Assembly: GCF_039537265.1 (NCBI RefSeq)
Contig: NZ_BAABAE010000001.1
Coordinates: 186,001-250,000, forward strand
DNA: 64,000 bases
Direction: 5' to 3'
Origin: Terrimesophilobacter bigeumensis
GTDB lineage: Bacteria; Actinomycetota; Actinomycetes; Actinomycetales; Microbacteriaceae
Part shown: in pieces, positions 9,401-16,949 of the stretch
How positions within the stretch are numbered: position 1 is the stretch's first letter
How the letters are laid out: each line of letters begins with the position of its first letter
Program-made: the position numbers and the translations under genes
Notes under the pieces: model-generated
Told to the model about the DNA's origin: nothing
The model's input: the letters and a program-made list of their open reading frames with translations, nothing else
Databases searched by the model: none

Positions 9401-9875
9401 GCCCGCTCGCGGTCGCGGCGATGGGAGCGAGGACGGGCCGGATGCCGCCCGGCTCGATGAGCTCGGCGAGCTGTTTCTCGAGGTCCGGGCCGTCGAGCCG
9501 GATGAGGAGGTGACCGATCGACCTCAGGAAGGCGTCCCTCGCGAGAGGGACGATCGGGGCCGGCAGCAGTGGTGCGAATCCGCCGGCCAGCTGTGCGCCG
9601 AACTCCGAGTACCAGTGGAGCGCATCCGGGAGCGCACGCGAGAGACGATCGAGGTTGCGACCCGCGACCCGGAGGTCATGCGGGCGCAGCACACCATCCA
9701 CGAATCCGATCGCGAACGATGCACCCTCCGGGCTTGTGACGAGTTCGCCCAACCGGGTCTCGTGGGCCGGTGTGGATATGCCTGCGGCGGCATCCAGCCA
9801 GCGTCGCACGGTCGCCGCCGCCTCGTCGGCAAGGTCCGCGACCGTTTCTGGCAGGGCGCGATCGCGCAGTTCCAT
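6414..9875 (-). CDS. putA: PutA-type proline dehydrogenase fused to an apparently inactive aldehyde dehydrogenase domain
   Basis: A 1153-residue protein with the PutA layout. Residues ~60-430 form the FAD-dependent proline dehydrogenase barrel (IRVTKGEQLGEERV; proline-carboxylate-binding AAYLVRRL), and ~480-1010 resemble delta-1-pyrroline-5-carboxylate dehydrogenase, with a C-terminal extension after it. In the second domain the nucleophilic Cys expected in a GQxC motif is Ala733 (HAGQSATATD) and the general-base Glu expected before the xGGxN motif is Thr699 (FATTGGRN). The two positions are 34 residues apart, exactly the Glu-Cys spacing of aldehyde dehydrogenases. The frame is intact, so this looks like a folded but dead P5C dehydrogenase half. 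TAGGCT 6 nt upstream of the ATG suggests a leaderless transcript. The SpoU methyltransferase follows by 5 nt. Confidence 0.88.
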   Translation of the reverse strand: MELRDRALPETVADLADEAAATVRRWLDAAAGISTPAHETRLGELVTSPEGASFAIGFVDGVLRPHDLRVAGRNLDRLSRALPDALHWYSEFGAQLAGGFAPLLPAPIVPLARDAFLRSIGHLLIRLDGPDLEKQLAELIEPGGIRPVLAPIAATASGRREADRQVMDARELLSRPDAAGVSISLASVVGRPRLVDLDGVVAQALELLGPLVEFAASKGDKSIDFDVQRLDELEPTLRVLHELAKRHPALRFGVGLPAYLPESLPAAEALATWAKRRKAAGHPPVTIRVTKGEQLGEERVDALLGGLPPAPFTSRVETGAQFFRILDHLLKPALTGAVQVVAATHNLFDAAWTWRLARRRRVEGSLEQEFMLGLATAQVAAAKRDLGGIRLYTPVVQSGQLPLAAAYLVRRLRDLSGPDSSLSTAATIGKDEELFAREEERFRASLAVAAGAAPSGERRYDPLRTTSADFSLEATREWAAGVFARTRDSAAGEALLARTRLDGSTALAALVERTATAGREWGERRGSTRAAVVESVAEVLAEWRGLLVEVAVSESGLTIVEADAEVTSAIALARRAAQSARELDGITDAVFHPPTLTVVVPPRSGPIARPAGAVLAALAAGSAVILKTAPETRRSSAVLVETLIAGGVPAELLGLVDDESTLARELLCHPRVDRVLLGGSRHTAKLFHSWQAEIPLFATTGGRNAIIVTPSADLESAVGDIVASAFDHAGQSATATDTVILVGSVGESSRFLGRLRDAVASHPTGRPGTAAAGISALARPAVGRVLDALDVLGADEKWLVRPQRLDENGRLWSTGLRDGVQPGSSFQARENRAPVLGIMRAATLSEAIELQNAPGFGLAAGIQALDADELAEWFDTVQAGMLFANRPVGTGSATLLPHGGWNRSNIGSGTAAGGPDELIALGRWSAVAAEPGPTVSLEGIDAQVARLIDAALPSMAFEEFDQVRRGALSDAEAWRERFSVPIELGDTGLATRPAAGEAGIERTLLRHRPVPVTIRLAEGASPADLIRVLAAATTARAAVAISSAVPLHANLIELFGARDAPIGIAQVLVESDTRWRARVQAGEVATTRIRLIGGDRIVLARVLHGQPGIAVYADPVTASGRIELLPFLIEQSISASTVRFGQPDPGLANVPLA

Positions 9876-9881
9876 GCGAAA

Positions 9882-9887
9882 AGCCTA
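9882..9887 (-). promoter_or_regulatory. Putative -10 box (TAGGCT), leaderless promoter of putA
   Basis: TAGGCT on the minus strand lies 6 nt before the putA ATG at 9875. The divergent gene at 10037 has the same hexamer at the same distance from its own start. Confidence 0.5.
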
Positions 9888-9907
9888 CTTCGCCTGCCTG
9901 AACGGTC

Positions 9908-9937
9908 GGCGAGACCGGTCTCACCCCCGGTCTCGCC
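9908..9937. repeat. Intergenic 11-bp perfect inverted repeat
   Basis: GGCGAGACCGG (9908-9918) and CCGGTCTCGCC (9927-9937) pair perfectly around an 8-nt loop. It lies in the divergent putA / CrtI-like promoter region, so an operator is as likely as a structural role. Confidence 0.55.
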
Positions 9938-9958
9938 CCGAGTTGCCGGCGGTTCGGA

Positions 9959-10007
9959 CGAGTGATGGTGCCGAAGCACCCCCGGTCGTCCGCTCGACCA
10001 TCACTCG
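9959..10007. repeat. Second intergenic inverted repeat (11 bp, long spacer)
   Basis: CGAGTGATGGT (9959-9969) is mirrored by ACCATCACTCG (9997-10007) with 27 nt between. It ends 17 nt before the -10 box at 10025 and so overlaps the expected -35 region of the CrtI-like gene. Confidence 0.5.
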
Positions 10008-10024
10008 GGGGTGTGGGCGCTGAG

Positions 10025-10030
10025 TAGGCT
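10025..10030 (+). promoter_or_regulatory. Putative -10 box (TAGGCT), leaderless promoter of the CrtI-like gene
   Basis: TAGGCT followed by 6 nt and the ATG at 10037, mirroring the divergent putA promoter. Confidence 0.5.
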
Positions 10031-10036
10031 CGCAGT

Positions 10037-11617
10037 ATGGCTTCTGATACTGATGTCGTCATCGTCGGCGGCGGGCACAACGGGCTCGTCGCCGCGACCT
10101 ACCTCGCCCAGGCCGGCCGTTCGGTGACCGTGCTCGAGCGGCTCGACCATGTCGGCGGGGCGGCCGTGTCCGCCGAGTCGTTCGCCGGGGTGGATGCGCG
10201 GCTCTCCCGCTACTCCTACCTCGTGAGCCTGCTGCCGAAGCGCATCATCCGGGAACTCGGACTCGACATCCGGTTGGCCAGGCGACGGTATTCCTCCTTC
10301 ACACCCGAGCCGGGCAGCGATCGCGGCCTGCTCGTCGACAACGCGGATGCGAGCGCGACGGCCGCATCCTTCGCGTCGATCGGCGCCGCGAAGGACGCCG
10401 ACGCCTGGCAGGAGTTCTACGCCGGGACCGCGAGGCTCGCCCGCGCGCTCTTCCCCACCGTGTGCGAGCCGCTCGCGACGCGCACCGAGGCGCGGCGTGC
10501 ACTCGGTGACGACGCCCTCTGGTCGTCGATCGTCGAACGCCCCATCGGCGAGGCGATCGAGGCTGCCTTCACGAGTGACCTCGTGCGCGGCGTCGTGCTC
10601 ACGGATGCCCTCATCGGCACGTTCGCCGCCGCCCACGACGCGACCCTCGCCGCAAACCGCTGCTTCCTCTACCACGTCATCGGCAACGAGACGGGGGACT
10701 GGGACGTGCCGATCGGCGGAATGGGTGCCGTGACGAGCGCGCTCGCCGATGCGGCCCGGCGCGCGGGCGCCGAACTTCTGACGGGTGCCGAGGTCACGTC
10801 GATCTCGCCCGACGGCGAGGTGCGATACGTCTCTCGCGGCAAGGAACACGTGGTCGGCGCTTGCACGGTGCTCGCCAACGTCGCACCGTACGTGCTCGAC
10901 CGGCTGGTCGGGGGTGCGGGGGTCTCGGCAGGCTCGACCGGAGAAAGGTCCGCGCGACCGGAGGGCGCCCAGGTCAAGGTCAACCTCATGCTCTCGCGTC
11001 TGCCCAGGCTCAAGGACTCCTCCGTCGACCCTGCCGCAGCCTTCGGCGGCACCTTCCACATCAACGAGCTCTACAGCCAGCTGCAAACGGCGTTCGAGGC
11101 GGCAAGCGGTGGAGGCATCCCCGACCCGATCCCGGCAGAGATCTACTGCCACTCCCTCACCGACCCGAGCATCCTCTCGCCCGAACTGCAGGCATCCGGC
11201 GCCCACACCCTCACGGTCTTCGCTCTGCACGCCCCCGACCGGCTGCTCACACGGGAGAACAACGACCTGATGCGCGACCGGTTGCAGGCCGCGGTGCTCA
11301 CCTCCCTGAACTCGGTGCTCGCCGAACCCATCGAGGGGGTGCTCCTGCCGGACGCGAACGGAGAGCCCTGCGTCGAGACGAAGACGACGCTAGACCTCGA
11401 GGCGGCGCTCGGGATGCCGGGCGGCAACATCTTCCACGGTCCGCTGTCCTGGCCCTTCGTGGAGGACGAAGCCCCGCTGTCGACCCCGGCCGAACGCTGG
11501 GGCGTTGCGACCGGGTGGGACCGCATCCTGCTGTGCGGATCCGGCGTCCGGCGCGGCGGCGCCGTGAGCGGCCTCGGGGGCCACAACGCGGCGATGGCGA
11601 TGCTCGAGGCCGGCTGA
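10037..11617 (+). CDS. CrtI/PYROXD2-like NAD(P)/FAD-dependent oxidoreductase
   Basis: A 526-residue flavoprotein of the phytoene desaturase-related superfamily. The N-terminal dinucleotide-binding fold is clear: VVIVGGGHNGLVAATYLA (GxGxxG, residues 6-23), then an acidic end of the second strand (VLERLDHVGGAA). The C-terminal FAD contact resembles the family signature (ILLCGSGVRRGGAVSGLGG). Members act on very different substrates, so carotenoid desaturation should not be assumed; no crtB or crtE gene lies nearby. It is divergent from putA across a 160-nt region holding two inverted repeats, so the two genes may share regulation. A second, distinct paralogue lies at 41222-42646. Confidence 0.8.
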   Translation: MASDTDVVIVGGGHNGLVAATYLAQAGRSVTVLERLDHVGGAAVSAESFAGVDARLSRYSYLVSLLPKRIIRELGLDIRLARRRYSSFTPEPGSDRGLLVDNADASATAASFASIGAAKDADAWQEFYAGTARLARALFPTVCEPLATRTEARRALGDDALWSSIVERPIGEAIEAAFTSDLVRGVVLTDALIGTFAAAHDATLAANRCFLYHVIGNETGDWDVPIGGMGAVTSALADAARRAGAELLTGAEVTSISPDGEVRYVSRGKEHVVGACTVLANVAPYVLDRLVGGAGVSAGSTGERSARPEGAQVKVNLMLSRLPRLKDSSVDPAAAFGGTFHINELYSQLQTAFEAASGGGIPDPIPAEIYCHSLTDPSILSPELQASGAHTLTVFALHAPDRLLTRENNDLMRDRLQAAVLTSLNSVLAEPIEGVLLPDANGEPCVETKTTLDLEAALGMPGGNIFHGPLSWPFVEDEAPLSTPAERWGVATGWDRILLCGSGVRRGGAVSGLGGHNAAMAMLEAG

Positions 11618-11827
11618 GCCGCATCCGGCCTCGTCCGCTTGAGCCCCGCCGGCCGATTCCGGTCGCCTGAGCACTCCGCGAGCGCCTGGCCACCCGCGAT
11701 CTTCACCCGGCTGTCCGCTGTGAAGAAGTCCTACGACCCTCTCGGACTCTTTACCTACGGTCCGAAGGCTGGTTGAATTCCACCCACAGCCACATTGCTG
11801 CGCACCGGCGACCGGGAGGAGCCTGCC

Positions 11828-12052
11828 ATGGCCGATTTCGACCCGTTCGCCAACCAGGGCGGCCCCGCCGCCTGGGACCCAGAGCACGCTGGCGACGCGA
11901 AGAAGCATTCCGACGAACTCCTGCGGCGCCTCGCCGCGACGGAGGACGAGCCGGGCTCCGGGCCCTCGAAATTTTCGGACGAGGAACCGGATGGCGAGTC
12001 GGACCTCGAGCGGCTTCCAGAACCGGACGCCGGCGACGACGAGGATGCCTGA
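11828..12052 (+). CDS. Small acidic protein of unknown function
   Basis: A 74-residue, strongly acidic protein rich in Asp, Glu and Pro, without membrane segments or cysteines. The start is set by a strong ribosome-binding site (GGGAGG at 11814-11819) 8 nt before the ATG at 11828; a longer in-frame ATG at 11795 lacks one. The N-terminus (MADFDPFANQGGPAAWDP) and the central DELLRRLAA helix give no recognisable domain. It ends 55 nt before pfkA and is probably in the same transcription unit. I do not recognise its family. Confidence 0.65.
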   Translation: MADFDPFANQGGPAAWDPEHAGDAKKHSDELLRRLAATEDEPGSGPSKFSDEEPDGESDLERLPEPDAGDDEDA

Positions 12053-12107
12053 ACTCTCCGAGCTCACCGGTTCGGAGCGAGCCCCGTACGTGCACCAAGA
12101 TGGTTCC

Positions 12108-13130
<1,023 letters not shown>

Positions 13131-13152
13131 GCACGGCGACCCCCGGTCGTGT

Positions 13153-14400
13153 TCAGCGAGGGTCGAGCTGAGGCCCGATGACCTCGGGACGGAACCCGCG
13201 GCCGACGATGCGCGCGGAGATCCTCCTCAGGATCGGCAGGAGCACCGCCGCGGCAGCCCGCTGCCACCAGCGCATCGGGTTGGCGAGGAAGCCGCCACCG
13301 CCGGGCTTCGCGATGACGTTGTGCAGGCGCAACTGGATGGGTTGCATCCGTGCCACCGGCGGCAGCCGCCTCGCCTGCACCCGGGCGAGATCCTCGGTCG
13401 TCACCGCGCCGGCACGCAGGTTGTCGACGAGGAGGTTCGCGGTCGCCACCGCATCCTGGATCGCATAGTTCACCCCGACGCCGAACGCGGGCGACATCGC
13501 GTGCGCCGCGTCGCCGATGCAGAGCAGGCCGTCCTGCCACCACTGCTCGAGGCGGTCCACCTGAACGGTCAGGAGCTTCACCTGGTCCCAGTCCTTCAGG
13601 GAGCCGACGACCTCCGCCAGGAACGGCGCGACGCGCACGATGCGCGCACGAAAGTCTTCGAGTCCGGCCGCCTGGACGTCCGGGTAACCGCCCTTGGGAA
13701 TGAGCATCCCGGCCTGGTAGTAGTCGTGGCGCGGGATGGTGATGACCATCGACTCCGCATCGAGGTAGGCGAGCGTGTCGGGCGGGTTGACCTTCGTGCG
13801 CGGCAGGCGGAACCACAGCAGGTCGATCGCGACGCCGAAGTCCACCGGGACGAGCCCTGCGGAGTCGCGAACGGCCGAATCCCGGCCATCCGCGGCGACG
13901 GTGAGCAGTGCCTCGATCTCGATCGGACCGTCCTTCGTGGTCGCCGTCACACCGCGCACGCGCGCGCCACCGGCATCGCCGTCCCCGTCACGCAGGATGC
14001 CGGTCGCCTCAACGCCCATCATGAGATGGAAGTTCGGGTACCGTTTCCCCTCCTCCGCGAGCAGCGACAGGAAGTCCCACTGCGGCATGAGCGCGATGTA
14101 CTCGTTCTTGCGGTGCAGCCTGGAGAAGTCGACCGGCGTCAGCCGGTTGCCGTTCACGACGACGTCGAGGGTGTGGATCTCGCTCTGCGGGATCGCGTCG
14201 AACCGCTCACGCAGGCCGAGCTGGTCGAGGAGGTCGATCGTCGAGGGGTGGATGGTGTCCCCGCGGAAGTCGCGGAAGAAGTCGACGTGCTTCTCCAGAA
14301 CGACCACGTCGACCCCGGCCCGGGCGAGCAGAAGGCCGAGCATGATGCCGGCCGGACCGCCTCCCGAGATACAGCACGTCGTCGTCATCGTCTCGGGCAT
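13153..14400 (-). CDS. FAD-dependent monooxygenase (aromatic-ring hydroxylase-like)
   Basis: A 415-residue flavoprotein of the PHBH/TfdB group, which normally uses NAD(P)H and oxygen to hydroxylate aromatic or polyketide substrates. Visible are the Rossmann motif CCISGGGPAGIMLGLLLARAG at the N-terminus and the second FAD contact CIGDAAHAMSPAFGVGVNYAI near residues 288-308 (the GD motif). The ATG at 14400 is supported by GGAGAGG 6 nt upstream. The gene diverges from the DUF1304 gene. The substrate is unknown and no aromatic degradation genes are adjacent. Confidence 0.85.
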   Translation of the reverse strand: MPETMTTTCCISGGGPAGIMLGLLLARAGVDVVVLEKHVDFFRDFRGDTIHPSTIDLLDQLGLRERFDAIPQSEIHTLDVVVNGNRLTPVDFSRLHRKNEYIALMPQWDFLSLLAEEGKRYPNFHLMMGVEATGILRDGDGDAGGARVRGVTATTKDGPIEIEALLTVAADGRDSAVRDSAGLVPVDFGVAIDLLWFRLPRTKVNPPDTLAYLDAESMVITIPRHDYYQAGMLIPKGGYPDVQAAGLEDFRARIVRVAPFLAEVVGSLKDWDQVKLLTVQVDRLEQWWQDGLLCIGDAAHAMSPAFGVGVNYAIQDAVATANLLVDNLRAGAVTTEDLARVQARRLPPVARMQPIQLRLHNVIAKPGGGGFLANPMRWWQRAAAAVLLPILRRISARIVGRGFRPEVIGPQLDPR

Positions 14401-14484
14401 GGGCAGCCTCTCCGGCCCGCCGCAGCCGCGGCTCGCCATTCGGGTCGATGGCGCGGGCGGGCGCACCGTGGCACACTAGCGCTC

Positions 14485-14907
14485 ATGATCGCAACCCTGC
14501 AAGTTCTCACCGTCGTCTTCGCCGTGATCGCTGCGCTCATCCATGTGCTCATCTTCGTCATGGAGAGCATCCTCTGGCCGACGCCGTCGACCTGGCGCCG
14601 GTTCGGGCTCCGCTCCCAGTCCGATGCGGATGTCGTGGAGCCGATGGCCTTCAACCAGGGCTTCTACAACCTGTTCCTCGCGATCGGGACCGGTCTCGGG
14701 CTCTACCTGCTCTCCTCCGGAAACGCCATGGGCGGCAAGTGGGTGCTGCTCGTGACCCTCTCCTCGATGGTGCTGGCCAGTGTGGTGCTCATGATCTCGA
14801 GCCGACGCCTCTGGCGGGCCGCACTCATCCAGGGGGTCGCTCCGCTGCTCGCGGTGGTGTTCCTGCTCTGGGCGGTTGCGGCGCACGCGCCGCTCATGGT
14901 CATCTGA
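14485..14907 (+). CDS. DUF1304-family small membrane protein
   Basis: A 140-residue protein with four hydrophobic segments and short loops, matching the size and pattern of DUF1304 proteins, including the conserved ESILWPTPSTWRRFGL and NQGFYNLFLAIG stretches. Function is not established for the family. It is divergent from the FAD monooxygenase (84 nt) and converges on the orphan hemD-like gene. Confidence 0.8.
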   Translation: MIATLQVLTVVFAVIAALIHVLIFVMESILWPTPSTWRRFGLRSQSDADVVEPMAFNQGFYNLFLAIGTGLGLYLLSSGNAMGGKWVLLVTLSSMVLASVVLMISSRRLWRAALIQGVAPLLAVVFLLWAVAAHAPLMVI

Positions 14908-14933
14908 GCTGCGCCGTCAGCTGAGCTGCCGCG

Positions 14934-15707
14934 TCATCTGGACCGCGACCGCACGTGCTCGATGAACGCCTCGACGAGGGCGTCGGCCGTGCGGGTTTCG
15001 GCTATGGCGTCGACCGCGATCCCAGCCTTGCGTGCGTCGAAGGCGGTGCGCGGGCCGATCGCCGCCACGATGGTCCCCTCGGGCAGCGGGGCGAGCTGCT
15101 CCTGGATCTGCCGTGCGACGCTGCCCGAGGTGATGAGGATGCCGCCGATGCGACCGGAGGCGACATCCGCCGCGACCTCCGGGGCCACCGGAACGCCGAC
15201 GGTGCGATAAGCGGTCACGAACTCGGCGTCCGCCCCCAGTGCCTGGAGGCCGCTCACGAGGCTCTCTTCCGGAACGTTCGACTGCGGAATGAGGGCCGGG
15301 CCGGATGCCGCGAGCGACCGCCAGGCCTTCACCAGACCGCGCGCGGAGTTGTCCTGCTCGGGAACGAAGTCGACGCGGTACCCGGCGAGCGCGAGCGCGG
15401 AACCGGTCGTCTCCCCGACCGCGACGATCCGGGTCTTCTCCGGCACCCGGACTTCGTGACTGAGGAGCACGTCCACCGTCGTCGCACTCGTCACCACGAG
15501 CAGGTCGAAGGCGCCGGTCTGCAGGCGCTCGAAGGCACCGGCCAGCGCATCCGCGTTCTCGGTGCTCGCGAAGTTGATCATCGGAGCGATGACCGGAACC
15601 GCTCCGCCCTGCCGCAGGGTCGCGGCGATACCGTTCCCCCACTCGCCGCCGCGGGGGACCAGAACCCGCCAGCCGGAGAGAGGCTTGGTGCTGCGCGATG
15701 GCGTCAT
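14934..15707 (-). CDS. Uroporphyrinogen-III synthase-like protein (orphan paralogue)
   Basis: A 257-residue HemD-family protein. It shares with the operon copy at 30046-30792 the N-terminal GWRVLVPRGGxWG, LLVVTSATTV, the AYRT segment, ITSGSVAR and AIGPRTA blocks, so the two are clearly paralogues, roughly half identical by eye and well diverged. HemD cyclises hydroxymethylbilane to uroporphyrinogen III. This copy stands alone, converging on the DUF1304 gene, outside any haem operon. It could be a redundant synthase or serve another tetrapyrrole or regulatory role. Confidence 0.8.
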   Translation of the reverse strand: MTPSRSTKPLSGWRVLVPRGGEWGNGIAATLRQGGAVPVIAPMINFASTENADALAGAFERLQTGAFDLLVVTSATTVDVLLSHEVRVPEKTRIVAVGETTGSALALAGYRVDFVPEQDNSARGLVKAWRSLAASGPALIPQSNVPEESLVSGLQALGADAEFVTAYRTVGVPVAPEVAADVASGRIGGILITSGSVARQIQEQLAPLPEGTIVAAIGPRTAFDARKAGIAVDAIAETRTADALVEAFIEHVRSRSR

Positions 15708-15786
15708 GCAGCGCTCGGGATTGCGGAACTCATGCCGTCTATCCTCCCGCGCGGCGCGGCGAGAGCCAAAAGCGGGGGTAGACGAC

Positions 15787-16005
15787 TCAGTCGTCTCCGG
15801 CGACCGCCCAGGCGATGAGTCCGCCGACCACGACGACGGCCACGGCTGCTCCCACGAGCCACGGAATGGGGTTCACATCCCAGGACGCCTTCGCCCTCGT
15901 TCCGAGCGCCCCCAACTGTTTCGGCACGTTGAGCTTGTCCTCGATGGCGTCGAGCGTCGCCTCGAGCTCGGCCCGTGCCGCCGCGCTCCTCGCCCCAGCG
16001 CTCAT
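15787..16005 (-). CDS. DUF3618-type small membrane protein
   Basis: A 72-residue protein: an Ala/Glu-rich amphipathic N-terminus, then one transmembrane helix (WLVGAAVAVVVVGGLIAWAV) at the C-terminus. This matches DUF3618 proteins, which accompany the holin-like and YtxH-like genes upstream in many actinobacteria. Its ATG overlaps the stop of the upstream gene by 4 nt (ATGA), so translation is coupled. Function unknown; a cell-envelope role is inferred from neighbours. Confidence 0.75.
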   Translation of the reverse strand: MSAGARSAAARAELEATLDAIEDKLNVPKQLGALGTRAKASWDVNPIPWLVGAAVAVVVVGGLIAWAVAGDD

Positions 16006-16418
16006 GGTGTCCTCCGCTTCGCTGTCCCCTTGATGACCCGCACGTCGCGCTTGATACTCGTGATCGTCTCGGTGGGCTCCGGGTTGCCCTTCCCGAGCTC
16101 GCGCACCCCCAGCAGGACGAAGATCGCGACGAAGATCAGGAGCAGTGCGGCGACGATGAGCGCAGCGAGCCAGCCCGGCAGAACGACCGCGAGTCCGAGG
16201 ATCGCCGCGGCCGTGAGGACACCTGTCGCGAAGAATGCGAACACCGCGGCGACCCCGAGCAGTCCGACTCCGATGCCGGCGTGCTTGAGCTTTCGCAGCA
16301 ACTCGTTCTTCAGCTGGTCGAGTTCGCTCTTGACCAGTTCGACGACGAGCCCGGGAAGGCTGCCGATGAGGGAGAAGAGCGAGCGTTTCTGCTCGTGTTC
16401 GCGCGTCCGGTCGGTCAC
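16002..16418 (-). CDS. Holin-X/DUF1469-type membrane protein
   Basis: A 138-residue protein with an N-terminal charged amphipathic helix (SLIGSLPGLVVELVKSELDQL), two adjacent transmembrane helices (~47-72 and ~79-101) and a basic cytoplasmic tail. It belongs to the putative actinobacterial holin superfamily III/DUF1469 group; no lytic function is implied outside phage. The GTG at 16418 is preferred because upstream codons in frame are Arg/Pro-rich and lack family features. It is the middle gene of a three-gene unit (YtxH-like, Holin-X, DUF3618). Confidence 0.75.
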   Translation of the reverse strand: MTDRTREHEQKRSLFSLIGSLPGLVVELVKSELDQLKNELLRKLKHAGIGVGLLGVAAVFAFFATGVLTAAAILGLAVVLPGWLAALIVAALLLIFVAIFVLLGVRELGKGNPEPTETITSIKRDVRVIKGTAKRRTP

Positions 16419-16446
16419 TGGATGTTCCCCCTGCCGAGACCGGACG

Positions 16447-16749
16447 TCACTTCTTCTTCGCGGTGGTCGAGGATGCCGCCGGCTTGCGTGCCGACGACGA
16501 GGCGGTGGTCTTGTCCGCTGCCGGCTTGCGCTGCACCGCTTTCTTGGCGGTCTCGCCGAGGAAGTCGACGACATCCGGGGCCTTGTCCTTGGCGAACTCC
16601 TCGACGTTCTGCACCTGGTGCTGCACGCGAGGGTCGTTCCAGAAACCGCGCACCGCACGCTTGATCTCTTCGTAGCGTTCACGGCCGGCACGAGCGCCGA
16701 GTACATAGCCGATTCCGATACCGACCAGCAGGACCAGTTTGCCTCGCAT
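16447..16749 (-). CDS. YtxH-like membrane-anchored protein
   Basis: A 100-residue protein starting with a short glycine-rich transmembrane helix (KLVLLVGIGIGYVLGARAG), then a helical region and a Lys/Ala/Ser/Thr-rich tail ending in KKK, reminiscent of low-complexity DNA- or wall-interacting tails. YtxH-like proteins are associated with envelope stress in firmicutes; the role here is unknown. GGAGA lies 5 nt before the ATG. First gene of the three-gene unit. Confidence 0.7.
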   Translation of the reverse strand: MRGKLVLLVGIGIGYVLGARAGRERYEEIKRAVRGFWNDPRVQHQVQNVEEFAKDKAPDVVDFLGETAKKAVQRKPAADKTTASSSARKPAASSTTAKKK

Positions 16750-16864
16750 CACGTCTCCGTTCGCCTCACCGCCACTGCGTATCCAGGCCGGTGTTCTCGG
16801 TCCAGCGTAGCGCCGCCGGCCTGTGCCCCGGTCAGCAAATTCCCAGCCAACGGCCATCCGGCGG

Positions 16865-16949
16865 AACTCCGGCGCACATGATTCGGGTGCCCCACCTCCC
16901 CACCCGAAGCGGGAGAGTGGGACACCCGAACTCTAGGGGTGCCGGAGTT
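16865..16949. terminator. Nested palindrome terminating the LAxTG protein gene
   Basis: An outer 9-bp pair (AACTCCGGC 16865-16873 with GCCGGAGTT 16941-16949) encloses an inner, imperfect ~19-bp pair (16882-16900 with 16911-16930, ends TTCGGGTG / CACCCGAA). It starts at the stop codon of the minus-strand surface-protein gene, so a strong factor-independent terminator is the simplest reading. Confidence 0.6.

Noticed and set aside
13321..14907. 528-codon plus-strand open frame
   Set aside because: Mostly antisense to the FAD monooxygenase; only its last ~140 codons, from 14485, are the real DUF1304 gene.
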